Positions 26,289 through 35,125 of a DNA stretch of 64,000 bases are shown here, piece by piece. The notes beneath the pieces are model-generated. The model did no database searches. It saw only the letters and a list, made by a program, of their open reading frames with translations, and was not told the origin of the DNA. The stretch is from Azospirillum sp. B510 (GTDB lineage: Bacteria; Pseudomonadota; Alphaproteobacteria; Azospirillales; Azospirillaceae): positions 248,001 through 312,000 of the forward strand of contig NC_013856.1 of NCBI RefSeq assembly GCF_000010725.1. The letters are read 5' to 3'. A program made the translations under genes and the position numbers. Position 1 is the stretch's first letter. Every line of letters begins with the position of its first letter.

Positions 26289-27281
26289 TCAGGCGAGATC
26301 GACCGTGATGCGCCCGGCGAAGCGCTGGCTGTCGGTGGAGCGCTTGATGACCGACACGCTCTTCAGCTCGTCGGTGTAGAGCGCCAGCTGCTGGCGCAGC
26401 TCGTCGCCGATGGGGGTGACGTTGTGGGCGTGGCTGCGCAGCATCGCCTCCAGCTCCTCCACCGGGAATTTCGGGGCGAAGGGGGCATAGGCCGCCGCCG
26501 CCGCGCGCAGGTCGGCATAGGCCGCGTGCTGCGCCTCGATCAGCGCGGTGGTCAGCGCCGCCGCTGCGGGACGGTTGTCGCGCAGCAAGCTGCCGCGCAC
26601 GCCGACGAGGCAGCAGGTGCGGGTCGCGAACTCGCCGCAGACATTGTTGGTAATCTCCACCATCTGCGGATTCTTGGTCTGGCTCCACACCAGCGGGTCG
26701 CCGTCGGCGATGGCGTGGATTTCCCCCTTCTCCACCGCCAGCCCCAGCAGATCGGCGGGGAACTGGCGCCATTCGACATCCTTGTTGGGGTCGAGCCCGA
26801 ATTTGGTCAGCACGACCGAGAAGAAATTCTTCGATGGGCTGGCCATGTCGCTGACGCCGATCACCTTGCCCGGCAGGTCCAGCACGGTCTTCACCCCGGC
26901 CGCCTTCGCCCCGAACAGCCGCATGCAGCCGCCATGCAGCCCGGCGGAGATCTTCACGTCGAACCCCTGTTCCAGCGGCTTCAGCCAGCGCAGCGCCATG
27001 CCGACGCCGGCATCGGCCTTGCCGGTGGCGATCGCCTCCAGCAGCTGGTCGGTGGAGCCGGTGAAATTGACCAGCTCGACCTCCAGCCCATGCTTCTTGA
27101 ACAGGTCGCGCTGGAAGGCCAGCGGCACGGCGGAGAAGCAGACCGCGCCGGCATTCCAGGACAGGCGCAGCGGCTCCGCCGCCACCGCCCGGCGGCGCAG
27201 GACGAAGGGGGCGGCGAGGGTGACGGCTCCGGCGGCGATCAGGCCGCGGCGGGAGAGGGAAAGGGCCGGCTTTGCGGTCAT
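26289..27281 (-). CDS. Substrate-binding protein without its own permease
   Basis: A 330-aa periplasmic binding protein. It has a twin-arginine leader (SLSRRGLIAAGAVTLAAPFV) and an NMT1-like body (FTGSTDQLLEAIATGKADAGVGMALRWL). Tandem CC (TRTCCLVGVRG) is unusual for the family. The start ATG at 27281 was chosen over an upstream non-ATG extension. It lies between the aldolase and the SfnB-like gene, while this operon already encodes another binding protein at 30301. It may feed the same permease with a second ligand. Confidence 0.82.
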   Translation of the reverse strand: MTAKPALSLSRRGLIAAGAVTLAAPFVLRRRAVAAEPLRLSWNAGAVCFSAVPLAFQRDLFKKHGLEVELVNFTGSTDQLLEAIATGKADAGVGMALRWLKPLEQGFDVKISAGLHGGCMRLFGAKAAGVKTVLDLPGKVIGVSDMASPSKNFFSVVLTKFGLDPNKDVEWRQFPADLLGLAVEKGEIHAIADGDPLVWSQTKNPQMVEITNNVCGEFATRTCCLVGVRGSLLRDNRPAAAALTTALIEAQHAAYADLRAAAAAYAPFAPKFPVEELEAMLRSHAHNVTPIGDELRQQLALYTDELKSVSVIKRSTDSQRFAGRITVDLA

Positions 27282-27319
27282 CGGTCGGAGGCCTTCGCGA
27301 GGGAGGGGGAGGGACGGGA

Positions 27320-28105
27320 TCAGTCGAGCAGGTCGGGCTCGGCCGCGACGATCCATTCCCACAGCGGGTGGAAATTGTAGGCGCCGCCCTGGTGGGTGCC
27401 GACCTGCGAGCGGGTCAGCAGCGCCGTCTCATGGTCGATGGGCAGGGGCCGTCCGGCGGCCTCGGCCAGCAATTGGGTGTGGGCGGCGTTGTCGGCGCTG
27501 ATGAACCACCAGGCCGCCGCCTCGACGCTCGGGCCGACGGTCAGCAGCCCGTGATTCTTCAGGATCGCCAGCTTCTTGTCCCCAAGTGAGTCCACCAGCC
27601 GCTTGCCCTCGCCCTCGGTCAGGACGACGCCGGAATAGGGGTCGAAGATCACCTGATCCTCGTAGAAGGCGGCGGCATCCTGGCTCAGCGGGGCCAATGG
27701 CAGGCCGAGCGCCGACCACGCCTTGCCATAGGTCGAATGGGTGTGGGCGGCGGCGACCACGTCGGGCCGCGCCCGGTGGATGGCCGAATGGATGGTGAAG
27801 CCGGCCTGGTTGATGGCGCGGTCGCCATGCAGGATGTTGCCGTCGCCATCGACCAGATGCAGGTCCGACACCCGGATGGTGCGGAAATGCTGGCCCAGCG
27901 GGTTGATCCAGAAGCGGTCGGGATGTTCCGGATCCCGCGCGGTGACATGGCCGGCCAGGCCCTGGTCGAAGCCGTAGCGACCGAACAGCCGGAAGGTGGC
28001 GGCCAGCCGCTGCTTGCGGTGCCGCCGTTCCTCCTCGGCGCTGGTGTAGCTGACCGGATCGACCGGCGGCCAGAATTTGCGCGGTCTCGGTTGGATGTGG
28101 GTCAT
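27320..28105 (-). CDS. Class II aldolase/adducin family protein
   Basis: A 261-aa protein with the zinc-binding AAAHTHSTYGKAWSALG motif (His-x-His) and the third ligand in LKNHGLLTVGPSVE. NPLGQHFRTIRVSDLHLVDGDGN and AIHRARPDV are also family-typical. These enzymes cleave or decarboxylate hydroxy or keto compounds, for example fuculose-phosphate aldolase-like reactions. In this operon it may process the carbonyl product left after desulfonation. The substrate is unknown. Confidence 0.82.
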   Translation of the reverse strand: MTHIQPRPRKFWPPVDPVSYTSAEEERRHRKQRLAATFRLFGRYGFDQGLAGHVTARDPEHPDRFWINPLGQHFRTIRVSDLHLVDGDGNILHGDRAINQAGFTIHSAIHRARPDVVAAAHTHSTYGKAWSALGLPLAPLSQDAAAFYEDQVIFDPYSGVVLTEGEGKRLVDSLGDKKLAILKNHGLLTVGPSVEAAAWWFISADNAAHTQLLAEAAGRPLPIDHETALLTRSQVGTHQGGAYNFHPLWEWIVAAEPDLLD

Positions 28106-28131
28106 CGCGAGGGGCTCCGTCGGGACAGGGG

Positions 28132-29091
28132 TCAATAGCCGGTGTCGGCGTCCACCACGTCGCGCAGCGGTTCGCCGCGCGCATAGGCGTCGAGATTGGC
28201 GAGGATGCGGTCGGCCAGCCGGCGGTCGAACGCCGGGTCGGACCAGGAGACATGCGGTGTCAGCCGGATGGCGGGGTGGCTGTAGAAGGGATGGCCTGCC
28301 GGCAGCGGTTCGGGATCGGTGACGTCGAGCGTGGCCCCGGCGATCCGCCCGCCGTCGATGGCGGCGAGCAGAGCTTCCTGATCGACCAAGGCGCCGCGCG
28401 CGACATTGACCAGATGCAGCCCCGGCCTGGCCCGCGCCAGCAGATCGGCGCCCACCAATCCACGGGTCGTGGCGGTCAGCGGCAGGGCCAGGACGAGATG
28501 GTCGCTGGCGGCGGCCAGATCCTCCAGCCGGTCGAACGGCTCGACGCCCGGCACCGGCTCCGCCCAGCCGGATCGGCGCACCGCCCCGACCGCCAGATTG
28601 AAAGCGAGCGCTCGCTCGGCGACCGCCCGGCCGATGGCGCCGAAGCCGGCCAGCCCCAGCCGCTTGCCGGACAGGCTGCCCAGCGTCTCGCGCCGCCAGT
28701 CCTGCGGCCCGCGCAGGCGGATGGCGTCCCAGCGCTTCTCGAAGGCGAGAATGGCGGTCAGCACGTAATCTGCGATGGCGACCGCCGAGACGCCACGGGC
28801 GCAGGTGACGATCCGCCGTCCCCCCAGCAGCCAGGACGGATAGACGTCCATCCCGGTCGAGCCCGCCTGGATCCAGCGCAGGGTCTCGCCCCAGCCGGGC
28901 GGCGGGGCGGCGGGCGCGGCATCCCACCCGATCAGTGGGCGGGTCAGCAGCACCTCGACCCCGGCCGGCAAATCCCAAGGGGCGCGGCCCGCCTCATGCT
29001 CCAGCACGGTGGGTCGGCTGGGGTGGGCGGCGATGCGCCCCCCCACCACCGGACCGAGCTGGTTGAGGATCACCGGGGAACGGATCGCCAC
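28132..29091 (-). CDS. D-2-hydroxyacid dehydrogenase
   Basis: A 319-aa NAD(P)-dependent dehydrogenase. The Rossmann motif is LGLAGFGAIGRAVAERA. The catalytic set is Arg in VNVARGALVD, Glu in DVTDPEPLP, and His in IRLTPHVSWSDP. The start is GTG at 29091 (MAIRSPVILNQLG), with GAGTGAG 6 bp ahead, 7 bp past the monooxygenase stop. It likely reduces a 2-keto acid produced in the pathway. The adjacent aldolase suggests a carbon-skeleton branch. Confidence 0.82.
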   Translation of the reverse strand: MAIRSPVILNQLGPVVGGRIAAHPSRPTVLEHEAGRAPWDLPAGVEVLLTRPLIGWDAAPAAPPPGWGETLRWIQAGSTGMDVYPSWLLGGRRIVTCARGVSAVAIADYVLTAILAFEKRWDAIRLRGPQDWRRETLGSLSGKRLGLAGFGAIGRAVAERALAFNLAVGAVRRSGWAEPVPGVEPFDRLEDLAAASDHLVLALPLTATTRGLVGADLLARARPGLHLVNVARGALVDQEALLAAIDGGRIAGATLDVTDPEPLPAGHPFYSHPAIRLTPHVSWSDPAFDRRLADRILANLDAYARGEPLRDVVDADTGY

Positions 29092-29098
29092 GTCGCGC

Positions 29099-30223
29099 TC
29101 ACTCCGCCGCGACGGCCTGGGCGCGCTGGCGCTCGGCCACCAGCTGGCGGACGCGGGGCAGCAGCTCCCGGCCATAGGCGATGGCGTCGGGCAGCGGGTC
29201 GAAGCCGCGGATCAGGAAGGTGGTGACGCCGAGGTCATAATAGTCGAGCAGGGCGTCGGCCACCTGATCCGGGGTGCCGACCAGCGAGGTGGAGTTGCCC
29301 TTCGCCCCGGTCAGGCCGGCGATGGCGGTCCACAGGCGCTTGTCGTGGCGATGTCCCTTCTCGGCGATGGCCAGCAGGCGGCGGGCGCCTTCGTTGTTGG
29401 GCTGCTCGCCGCGGCGGAAGCCGGTCTTGTCGAGCAGCGCCTTGGCCTTCTCGTAAATGGCGTCGGCCTTGGCCCAGGCGGCCTCCTCGGTGTCGGCCAG
29501 GATCGGGCGCAGCGACAGGCTGAAGGCCGGCTGCGGCCGGCCCGCCTTGGCGACGGCGGCGCGCACGCGGGCCAGCAGCTCGCGCACCTGATCGTGGGTC
29601 TCGCCCCACACCGCGTAGGTGTCGGCATGACGTCCGGCCACCTCGACGGCGGCGGCCGACGCGCCGGCGATCCACACCGGGATGCCCGACGGGTTGTAGG
29701 GCTTCACATGGGAGAAGGCTTTCTCGACACGATAATATTTGCCCTCGTAGTCGAAGGGGGCGTCGCTGGTCCATTCGGCGCGGACGATGTCGAGGAATTC
29801 GGAAGTGCGGGCGTAGCGGTCGTCCTTGTCCTCCACGACATTGCCGTCGCGGGCCAACTCGCCGCGCTCGGCCCCGGTGATGACGTTGATGGCGACGCGG
29901 CCGCGGCTCAACTGGTCGAGCGTGGCGAACTGGCGGGCCAGGATGGTCGGGGCCTGGAAGCCGGGGCGATGGGCGATCAGCACGCCCAGCCGGTCGGTGA
30001 CGCCGGTGATGTGCTGGCTGACCTGAAGGCTGTCGGGCGCGTCGGCATGGAAGGCCTGGAGCACCGAATCGAAGCCGCCCAGCTCATGCGCCTTGGCCGT
30101 CGTCTCGATATAGTCGCGGTCCACCACCGGACCCTGGCGCGGGATGATCTCCGAGGCGTTGTGGTTGCCGACGAAGCCGACGAAACGGAGCGGATGGGGC
30201 GATGTGGCGTGAGAGGCGGTCAT
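29099..30223 (-). CDS. LLM-class FMN-dependent monooxygenase (SsuD-like)
   Basis: A 374-aa TIM-barrel flavin monooxygenase of the alkanesulfonate/luciferase family. Markers are LQVSQHITGVTDRLGVLIAHRPG, RGRVAINVITGAERGELARDG, YYRVEKAFSHVKPYNPSGIPVW and the C-terminal SLVGTPDQVADALLDYYDLGVTTFLIRGFDPL. SsuD-type enzymes use reduced FMN and O2 to split C-S bonds and release sulfite plus an aldehyde. It sits between an Ssu-type importer and carbonyl-handling enzymes, which fits that function. No NAD(P)H:FMN reductase is next to it; the nitroreductase at 39288 might serve. Confidence 0.88.
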   Translation of the reverse strand: MTASHATSPHPLRFVGFVGNHNASEIIPRQGPVVDRDYIETTAKAHELGGFDSVLQAFHADAPDSLQVSQHITGVTDRLGVLIAHRPGFQAPTILARQFATLDQLSRGRVAINVITGAERGELARDGNVVEDKDDRYARTSEFLDIVRAEWTSDAPFDYEGKYYRVEKAFSHVKPYNPSGIPVWIAGASAAAVEVAGRHADTYAVWGETHDQVRELLARVRAAVAKAGRPQPAFSLSLRPILADTEEAAWAKADAIYEKAKALLDKTGFRRGEQPNNEGARRLLAIAEKGHRHDKRLWTAIAGLTGAKGNSTSLVGTPDQVADALLDYYDLGVTTFLIRGFDPLPDAIAYGRELLPRVRQLVAERQRAQAVAAE

Positions 30224-30300
30224 GGCGGTGGTCCCCTTTTTGTGCGTGGCGAGGGAGCGGGAAAGGAGGAAGCGGGAAAGGGTTTTTCGTGGCCTGTCCG

Positions 30301-31320
30301 TCAGCTGAGCGGACGCGACAGGATGTCGGTGAAGCGGCGGTCGAAGGCCGGGGCGATGTCGATCCGTTTCGGCAGCACGCCCAACTGGTGGAAGGTGTCG
30401 GCGACATTCTGGGCCGATGCGACGTCGGCGTCGGTGATCGGCGCCAGATCGCGCTGGCGCGAATTCTTGCGCAAAATCTCCAGGTCGGTTTCGAGCGGCA
30501 CGCCGATGGCGGCGGAATGGACCTGGGCCCAGCGCTCCAGATTGGCGGCGCGCCAGGAGAAGGCGAGGCGCAGCCGCAGGAAATAATCGCCGATGGCGGC
30601 CGACTTGCCGGGATCGGCCAGGGCGTCGGGCGAAGCGAGATAGAGGTAATTGCCCGACAGGTAGCCGTTGGAGGTGATCAGCACCCGGGCGCCCTTCTTG
30701 ATGGCGAAGGGCACCGAATAGCCGTAGATCGCCCAGGCATCGAGCGCGCCCTGCTCGAAGGCGGCCTGTCCCTCCGACGGGGTCAGGCTGATCGGCTGGA
30801 TGTCGGTGAAGCGCAGGCCGGCTTCGCCGAGCATCCGGGCGAGGTAATATTGCGTCGTGGTGGCGCGGACATAGCCGACGCGTTTGCCCTTCAGGTCGGC
30901 GACCGAGCGGATCGCGCTGTCCGGCGGCACCAGCACCACCTGCCAGTTCACATCGTCCTTGACGATGGCGACGATGGACAGGCGGGCGCCGGCGGCGATG
31001 CCGAAGGCCGGCGGGATCTCGCTGCTGGAGCCGATATCGATCGATCCGGCGTTGATCGCCTCGACGATCAAATTGCCCGAGGCGAATTCGGCGAACTGCG
31101 AGCGGTAGCCGGACCGGGCGTTGCCGGACGCCTCCAGCGACAGCCCGTCGAGCGCCTTGTAGTCGGCGATGCGCAGAAGGGTTTCGGACGTCGGCCCCGA
31201 GGCCGCCTGGGCGCCGCAGGCGCCACCCAGTGCCAAGGCGCCGCAGGCGCCGGCCGCGCCGCGCAGCAGGCCGCGGCGGCCGATGGGGGCGGGGGGACGG
31301 CGGAGGAGGTCTATCGTCAT
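30301..31320 (-). CDS. Substrate-binding protein, SsuA-like
   Basis: A 339-aa periplasmic binding protein with a twin-arginine-type leader (PIGRRGLLRGAAGACGALAL). The core is FASGNLIVEAINAGSIDIGSSSE, VADLKGKRVGYVRATTTQYYL, and EQGALDAWAIYGYSVPFAIKKGAR, as in aliphatic sulfonate-binding proteins. It follows the permease and ATPase genes in the same operon and directly precedes the LLM monooxygenase. Confidence 0.88.
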   Translation of the reverse strand: MTIDLLRRPPAPIGRRGLLRGAAGACGALALGGACGAQAASGPTSETLLRIADYKALDGLSLEASGNARSGYRSQFAEFASGNLIVEAINAGSIDIGSSSEIPPAFGIAAGARLSIVAIVKDDVNWQVVLVPPDSAIRSVADLKGKRVGYVRATTTQYYLARMLGEAGLRFTDIQPISLTPSEGQAAFEQGALDAWAIYGYSVPFAIKKGARVLITSNGYLSGNYLYLASPDALADPGKSAAIGDYFLRLRLAFSWRAANLERWAQVHSAAIGVPLETDLEILRKNSRQRDLAPITDADVASAQNVADTFHQLGVLPKRIDIAPAFDRRFTDILSRPLS

Positions 31321-31348
31321 GGCGGGCGGTGTCCGTCGGCGGTGAAGG

Positions 31349-32221
31349 TCAAAGGCTGGGCGCGGCGGCGGCGCCGGCGGGCAGGCCGAAGCCGCCCGGA
31401 TGCGCGGCGGCGGCGGCACCCGTTTCCGCCCTGCTTTCGGCGACCTGTGGGTCCCGTGCCGCCAGATGCTCCTCATCGACGCCCAACTCGGCCAGCAGGC
31501 GGGAACGCAGCGCGATGAAGCCGGGGTCGCCATGACGGCGCGGGCGGGCGAGCGGGATCGGGATGTCGGCGGCGATCCGGCCATCCGCCATCACCAAGGC
31601 GCGGTCGGCCAGCAGCAGCGCCTCGTCGACATCATGGGTGACCAGCAGGACGGCGGGGGCATGGGCCCGCCACAGCGTCTCGACCAGCCCCTGCATGCGC
31701 AGCCGGGTCAGCGCGTCCAGCGCCGCGAAGGGTTCGTCGAGCAGCAGCAGGCGCGGTTCACGGACCAGGGCGCGGGCCAGGGCCGCCCGCTGCGCCTCGC
31801 CGCCCGACAGGGTCAGCGGCCAGGCGCGGGCGCGGTGGGACAGTCCGACCTCCGCGAGGGCGGCGAGGCCGCGTTCCTCGGCGTCGGGATGGCGCAGGCC
31901 GAGCGTGACGTTGCGCAGAACCCGCATCCAGGGCACCAGCCGCGGCTCCTGGAACACCACCGCGCGCTGGTCCGGCAGCTCCACGCTGCCCTCCGGCGCC
32001 GGGTCCAGCCGCGCCAGCGTGCGCAGCAGCGTCGACTTGCCGCAGCCGGAACGGCCGAGCAGGGCGGTGAAGGAGCCGGGCTGGAGATCGAGCGACAGGC
32101 CGTCCAGCACATTGCCGTTGCCGAAATTGCGGACGAGGCCGCGGACGCTGACGACAGGCCTGGTGGCGGGCTGGCCGGAGGATTGGGCGGCGGCGGAAAT
32201 CCGCGACGGGGCGTGGCTCAT
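31349..32221 (-). CDS. SsuB-type ABC ATPase
   Basis: A 290-aa ATPase with Walker A GRSGCGKST (residues 56-64), VFQEPRLVPWMRVLRNV, signature LSGGEAQRAALARALV, Walker B LLLLDEPFAALD and VTHDVDEA. The C-terminal 40 residues are an Ala/Gly-rich tail beyond the usual SsuB length. It sits 6 bp downstream of the permease gene. Confidence 0.9.
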   Translation of the reverse strand: MSHAPSRISAAAQSSGQPATRPVVSVRGLVRNFGNGNVLDGLSLDLQPGSFTALLGRSGCGKSTLLRTLARLDPAPEGSVELPDQRAVVFQEPRLVPWMRVLRNVTLGLRHPDAEERGLAALAEVGLSHRARAWPLTLSGGEAQRAALARALVREPRLLLLDEPFAALDALTRLRMQGLVETLWRAHAPAVLLVTHDVDEALLLADRALVMADGRIAADIPIPLARPRRHGDPGFIALRSRLLAELGVDEEHLAARDPQVAESRAETGAAAAAHPGGFGLPAGAAAAPSL

Positions 32222-32227
32222 GGAGCA

Positions 32228-33040
32228 TCACTCCTTGATGAAGGCCGGGCGCCAGACCAGCGCCGAGCGTTCGATGAGGCGGACGATCAGGTCGGCGAGC
32301 AGGCCGAGGATGGCGTAGACGATCAGGGCGACGATGATCACGTCGGTGCGCAGGAATTCCCGCGCCGTCATCGCCAGATAGCCGATGCCGCTGGAGGCGT
32401 TGATCTGCTCGCCCACCACCAGGCTGAGCCAGGCGACGCCGAGCGCGTAGCGCAGCCCGGTCAGGAAGGCGGGCAGGGCGCCGGGCAGGATGACCTGGGC
32501 GATCAGCTCCCACCGGGTCAGGCCCAGGGTGGACACCGCCTCGACCACCTTGGCATCCACGGTGCGGATGCCGGCGAACAGGTTGAGGTAGATCGGGAAG
32601 GCGGTGCCGAGCGCCACCAGGGCGATCTTCGGCGTCTCGCCGATGCCGAACCACAGGATGAACAGCGGCACCAGCGCCAGATGGGGCAGGGTGCGCAGCA
32701 TCTGCAACAGGGCGTCGAGCGCATCCTCGCCCCGGCGCGACAGGCCGGCGATCAGGGCGCAGACGGTGCCGGCCGACACGCCGATGGCGAGCCCGGCGCT
32801 GACCCGGCCGAGCGAGACCAGCAGATGGACCGCCAGCTCGCCGCTGACCGTCAGGTCCCAGAAGGCGGTCAGAATCTGGCTGGGCGAGGGGATGGATCGG
32901 GTCGAGATCCAGCCGAACCCCACACTGGCCTGCCACAGCGCCAGCAGCGCCAGCGGCACCGCGCAGCGGCGCAGGCCCGCCGGAAGCGTCACGGCGCGGG
33001 AGCGGTGTCCCGTGCCTTTGGTCGCGGTGATTGCCGTCAT
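32228..33040 (-). CDS. SsuC-type ABC permease
   Basis: A 270-aa inner-membrane subunit. The first hydrophobic segment is VPLALLALWQASVGFGWI. The EAA loop is VEAVSTLGLTRWELIAQVILPGALPAFLTGLRYALG. It is the first gene of the operon 33040-25053, with a 120-bp AT-rich promoter region upstream that contains a CCTATT/AATAGG dyad. Confidence 0.9.
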   Translation of the reverse strand: MTAITATKGTGHRSRAVTLPAGLRRCAVPLALLALWQASVGFGWISTRSIPSPSQILTAFWDLTVSGELAVHLLVSLGRVSAGLAIGVSAGTVCALIAGLSRRGEDALDALLQMLRTLPHLALVPLFILWFGIGETPKIALVALGTAFPIYLNLFAGIRTVDAKVVEAVSTLGLTRWELIAQVILPGALPAFLTGLRYALGVAWLSLVVGEQINASSGIGYLAMTAREFLRTDVIIVALIVYAILGLLADLIVRLIERSALVWRPAFIKE

Positions 33041-33090
33041 GGATCCTCCCGAGGCCGGTCGATTGCGGTGGCTACGGGAGAAAGCCTATC

Positions 33091-33111
33091 CCTATTGCGG
33101 AAATAGGAAAA
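33091..33111. promoter_or_regulatory. CCTATT-N5-AATAGG dyad in sulfonate operon promoter
   Basis: CCTATT (33091-33096) and AATAGG (33102-33107) form a perfect dyad followed by AAAA, about 50-70 bp before the SsuC-type start. The half-site with flanks AAATAGGAAAA recurs at 40358-40368 before the other sulfur operons. It is a candidate site for a LysR-type sulfur regulator. Confidence 0.5.
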
Positions 33112-33159
33112 ACAAAAAACACAAACTACACTGTTGAGAAAAACTTAAGTAACCAGAAA

Positions 33160-34095
33160 TCAATGTTGTTTATCCGCCACGGCTTCGGTCAGGAGGGGCA
33201 CCAGGGAATCGGCCAGGATCCCGTGCAGTCGGTCGACTGCCGGATTGGCCGCCGGATTGGCCGCGGACTGGGCGCGGTGCAGTTCAAGGGGAACGGATCC
33301 CAGTTCCGGCAGGCCCTGATCGCGGGCGAGGATCGCCAGTGTCTCGGGCAGTCCCAGCGGGGTGCGGACGGTCACGCCCAGGCCCGCCTCCACCGCCGCC
33401 CACAGACCGGACAGGCTCGGGCTGGTGAAGGTGATGCGCCAGGGATGCCCGCCGCCGTCCAGCCGCTCGACGCCATGCTGGCGGAACATGCAGGGCGCGT
33501 CGAGCAGGGCGAGCGGCAAGGGGCCGTCCGGGTCGGCGCGGAAGCCGTCCGCCGCCACCCAGGCCACCGGCAGATGGGCAAGCGTCGCGGCGGCGCTGCC
33601 CGATGTCGTCGCGGCGGGGCCGCTGCCGCCGATCTCGCCGAAGGCCAAAGCGAGGTCGAGCGCGCCCTGCGCCACCCGATCGCGCAGCTCCCGCCCCCGG
33701 CCGACCTGGGCCTCGACATGGATGCGCGGATGGGCGCGGTGGAAGGAGCCGAGCACGGATGGCAGCCAGCGTTCCGCCAGATCCTGTGGAAAGCCGACCC
33801 GCACCGTGCCGTCCATCGCCCGGCCGCGCGCGGCCGACAGCGCCTCGTCGTTCAGGGTGACGATGCGGCGGGCATAGCCCAGCAGAAGGTCGCCGGCATC
33901 GGTCAGCGCCACCGTGCGGCCCGCCTTGCGGAACAGCGGCTGGCCGACCTGCTCCTCCAGCTTCTTCATCTGGAGGCTGATCGCCGACTGGGTCCGGCCG
34001 AGCCGTTCAGCGGCGCGGGCGAAGCCGCCATGCTCCATGGCGATCACCAGCGCCCGCAGCACGTCCATGTCGAGGTTGGTCGGAAGCAGTGCCAC
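33160..34095 (-). CDS. LysR-family regulator, last gene of the rhodanese/thiol-dioxygenase operon
   Basis: A 311-aa regulator. The helix-turn-helix is MDVLRALVIAMEHGGFARAA … LGRTQSAISLQMKKLEEQVG. A typical co-inducer domain follows (VRVGFPQDLAERWLPSVLG; DLALAFGEIGGSG). The start was set at GTG 34095 (GGAGTGGGGAC upstream); an internal ATG at 34068 is possible. It lies 23 bp behind the binding-protein gene, so it is probably cotranscribed with the operon it may control, forming feedback. It is the only regulator inside the sulfur island. Confidence 0.85.
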   Translation of the reverse strand: MALLPTNLDMDVLRALVIAMEHGGFARAAERLGRTQSAISLQMKKLEEQVGQPLFRKAGRTVALTDAGDLLLGYARRIVTLNDEALSAARGRAMDGTVRVGFPQDLAERWLPSVLGSFHRAHPRIHVEAQVGRGRELRDRVAQGALDLALAFGEIGGSGPAATTSGSAAATLAHLPVAWVAADGFRADPDGPLPLALLDAPCMFRQHGVERLDGGGHPWRITFTSPSLSGLWAAVEAGLGVTVRTPLGLPETLAILARDQGLPELGSVPLELHRAQSAANPAANPAVDRLHGILADSLVPLLTEAVADKQH

Positions 34096-34118
34096 CTGAT
34101 CGTCCCCACTCCCAGCCG

Positions 34119-35114
34119 TCAGGACGGCAGGGCGCTGTTGAAGCCGGGATCGAAGATCGCCGCCGCGTCCAGCCGTTTCGGAATGATGCCGAACTCGCGC
34201 CAGACGTCGGAGGTCGCCTGCTGGTCGGCGATGACCGTGGCGTCGAGGGGGACCGGCCGCGCCCGTTCGACGCCGAAGGTGTGGCGGGCGATGGCGGGAT
34301 CGATGCCGACCGTCCTGGCCCAGATGCCGGCATAGGCGTCGCTGTTCTCCAGTGCCCACAGCCGGGCGGCGGCGAAGCGGCGGAGCAGGTCGGTCAACGC
34401 CTCGCGCTTGGTGGCGATCGCCTCCAGCGTGGCGGACTGGTAGGACAGGCCGCTCATCAGCCCGGTGCCGGTGACGACGGCGCGGGCGCCATCGACCAGC
34501 AGCGCCTGCGAGACATAGATGCCCCAGCTCGACCAGGCGTCGATCGAGCCGGCGGCCAGCGCCGACTTGGCGTCCGACGGCAGCAGGAAGGCGATCTTCA
34601 CGTCGTCCGGCTTCAGGCCGTTGGCCTTCAGCGCCGCCAGCACGAGGTAATGGCCGATGGAGCCGCGCCCGGTGCCGATGGTCTTGCCCTTCAGGTCGGC
34701 GACGTTGCGGATCGGCGAGGCCCCCGGCACCAGGATGGTGGTGCTCCGCGGGTTGGAGCGCACGGCGCCGATGATCTTGGCCGAGGCGCCGGCGGCCAGC
34801 GCGAAGGTGGTCGGCGCGTCGCCGGCATAGCCGACCTCGATGGCGCCGGCGTTCAGCGCCTCCAGCAGCGGGGCGGCGGCGGGGAACTGGCTCCATTCGA
34901 TGCGGTAGGGCAGGTCGGACAGAAGCCCGGCGGCCTCGATCACCGACTGCACGCCGCCCTTCTGGTCGCCGACCTTCAGCACGGTGCCGGCGGGAATCGC
35001 CGCCCGCGCCTGCCGCAGGGGCAGCAGGCCGGCGGCGCCGAGACCGAAACCAAGGCCGAGACCGAGGGCGTGGCGGCGCGTCAGGGGCGGGAGCGAAGAG
35101 GAAAACGGTGGCAT
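34119..35114 (-). CDS. Substrate-binding protein, SsuA-like
   Basis: A 331-aa periplasmic binding protein with a twin-arginine leader (PPLTRRHALGLGLGFGLGAA). The body has FPAAAPLLEALNAGAIEVGYAGDAP, VADLKGKTIGTGRGSIGHYLV and LAAGSIDAWSSWGIYVSQALLVDGAR. These are close to aliphatic sulfonate-binding proteins. In the operon it follows the rhodanese gene by 11 bp and pairs with the ATPase (37403) and permease (38191) encoded earlier in the same transcript. Confidence 0.88.
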   Translation of the reverse strand: MPPFSSSLPPLTRRHALGLGLGFGLGAAGLLPLRQARAAIPAGTVLKVGDQKGGVQSVIEAAGLLSDLPYRIEWSQFPAAAPLLEALNAGAIEVGYAGDAPTTFALAAGASAKIIGAVRSNPRSTTILVPGASPIRNVADLKGKTIGTGRGSIGHYLVLAALKANGLKPDDVKIAFLLPSDAKSALAAGSIDAWSSWGIYVSQALLVDGARAVVTGTGLMSGLSYQSATLEAIATKREALTDLLRRFAAARLWALENSDAYAGIWARTVGIDPAIARHTFGVERARPVPLDATVIADQQATSDVWREFGIIPKRLDAAAIFDPGFNSALPS

Positions 35115-35125
35115 GGAGGGCTCCC

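Noticed and set aside
28602..28617. Palindrome resembling the GAGCGCTC operator
   Set aside because: It lies inside the D-2-hydroxyacid dehydrogenase coding sequence and lacks the A/T-rich flanks of the site at 4557-4574.
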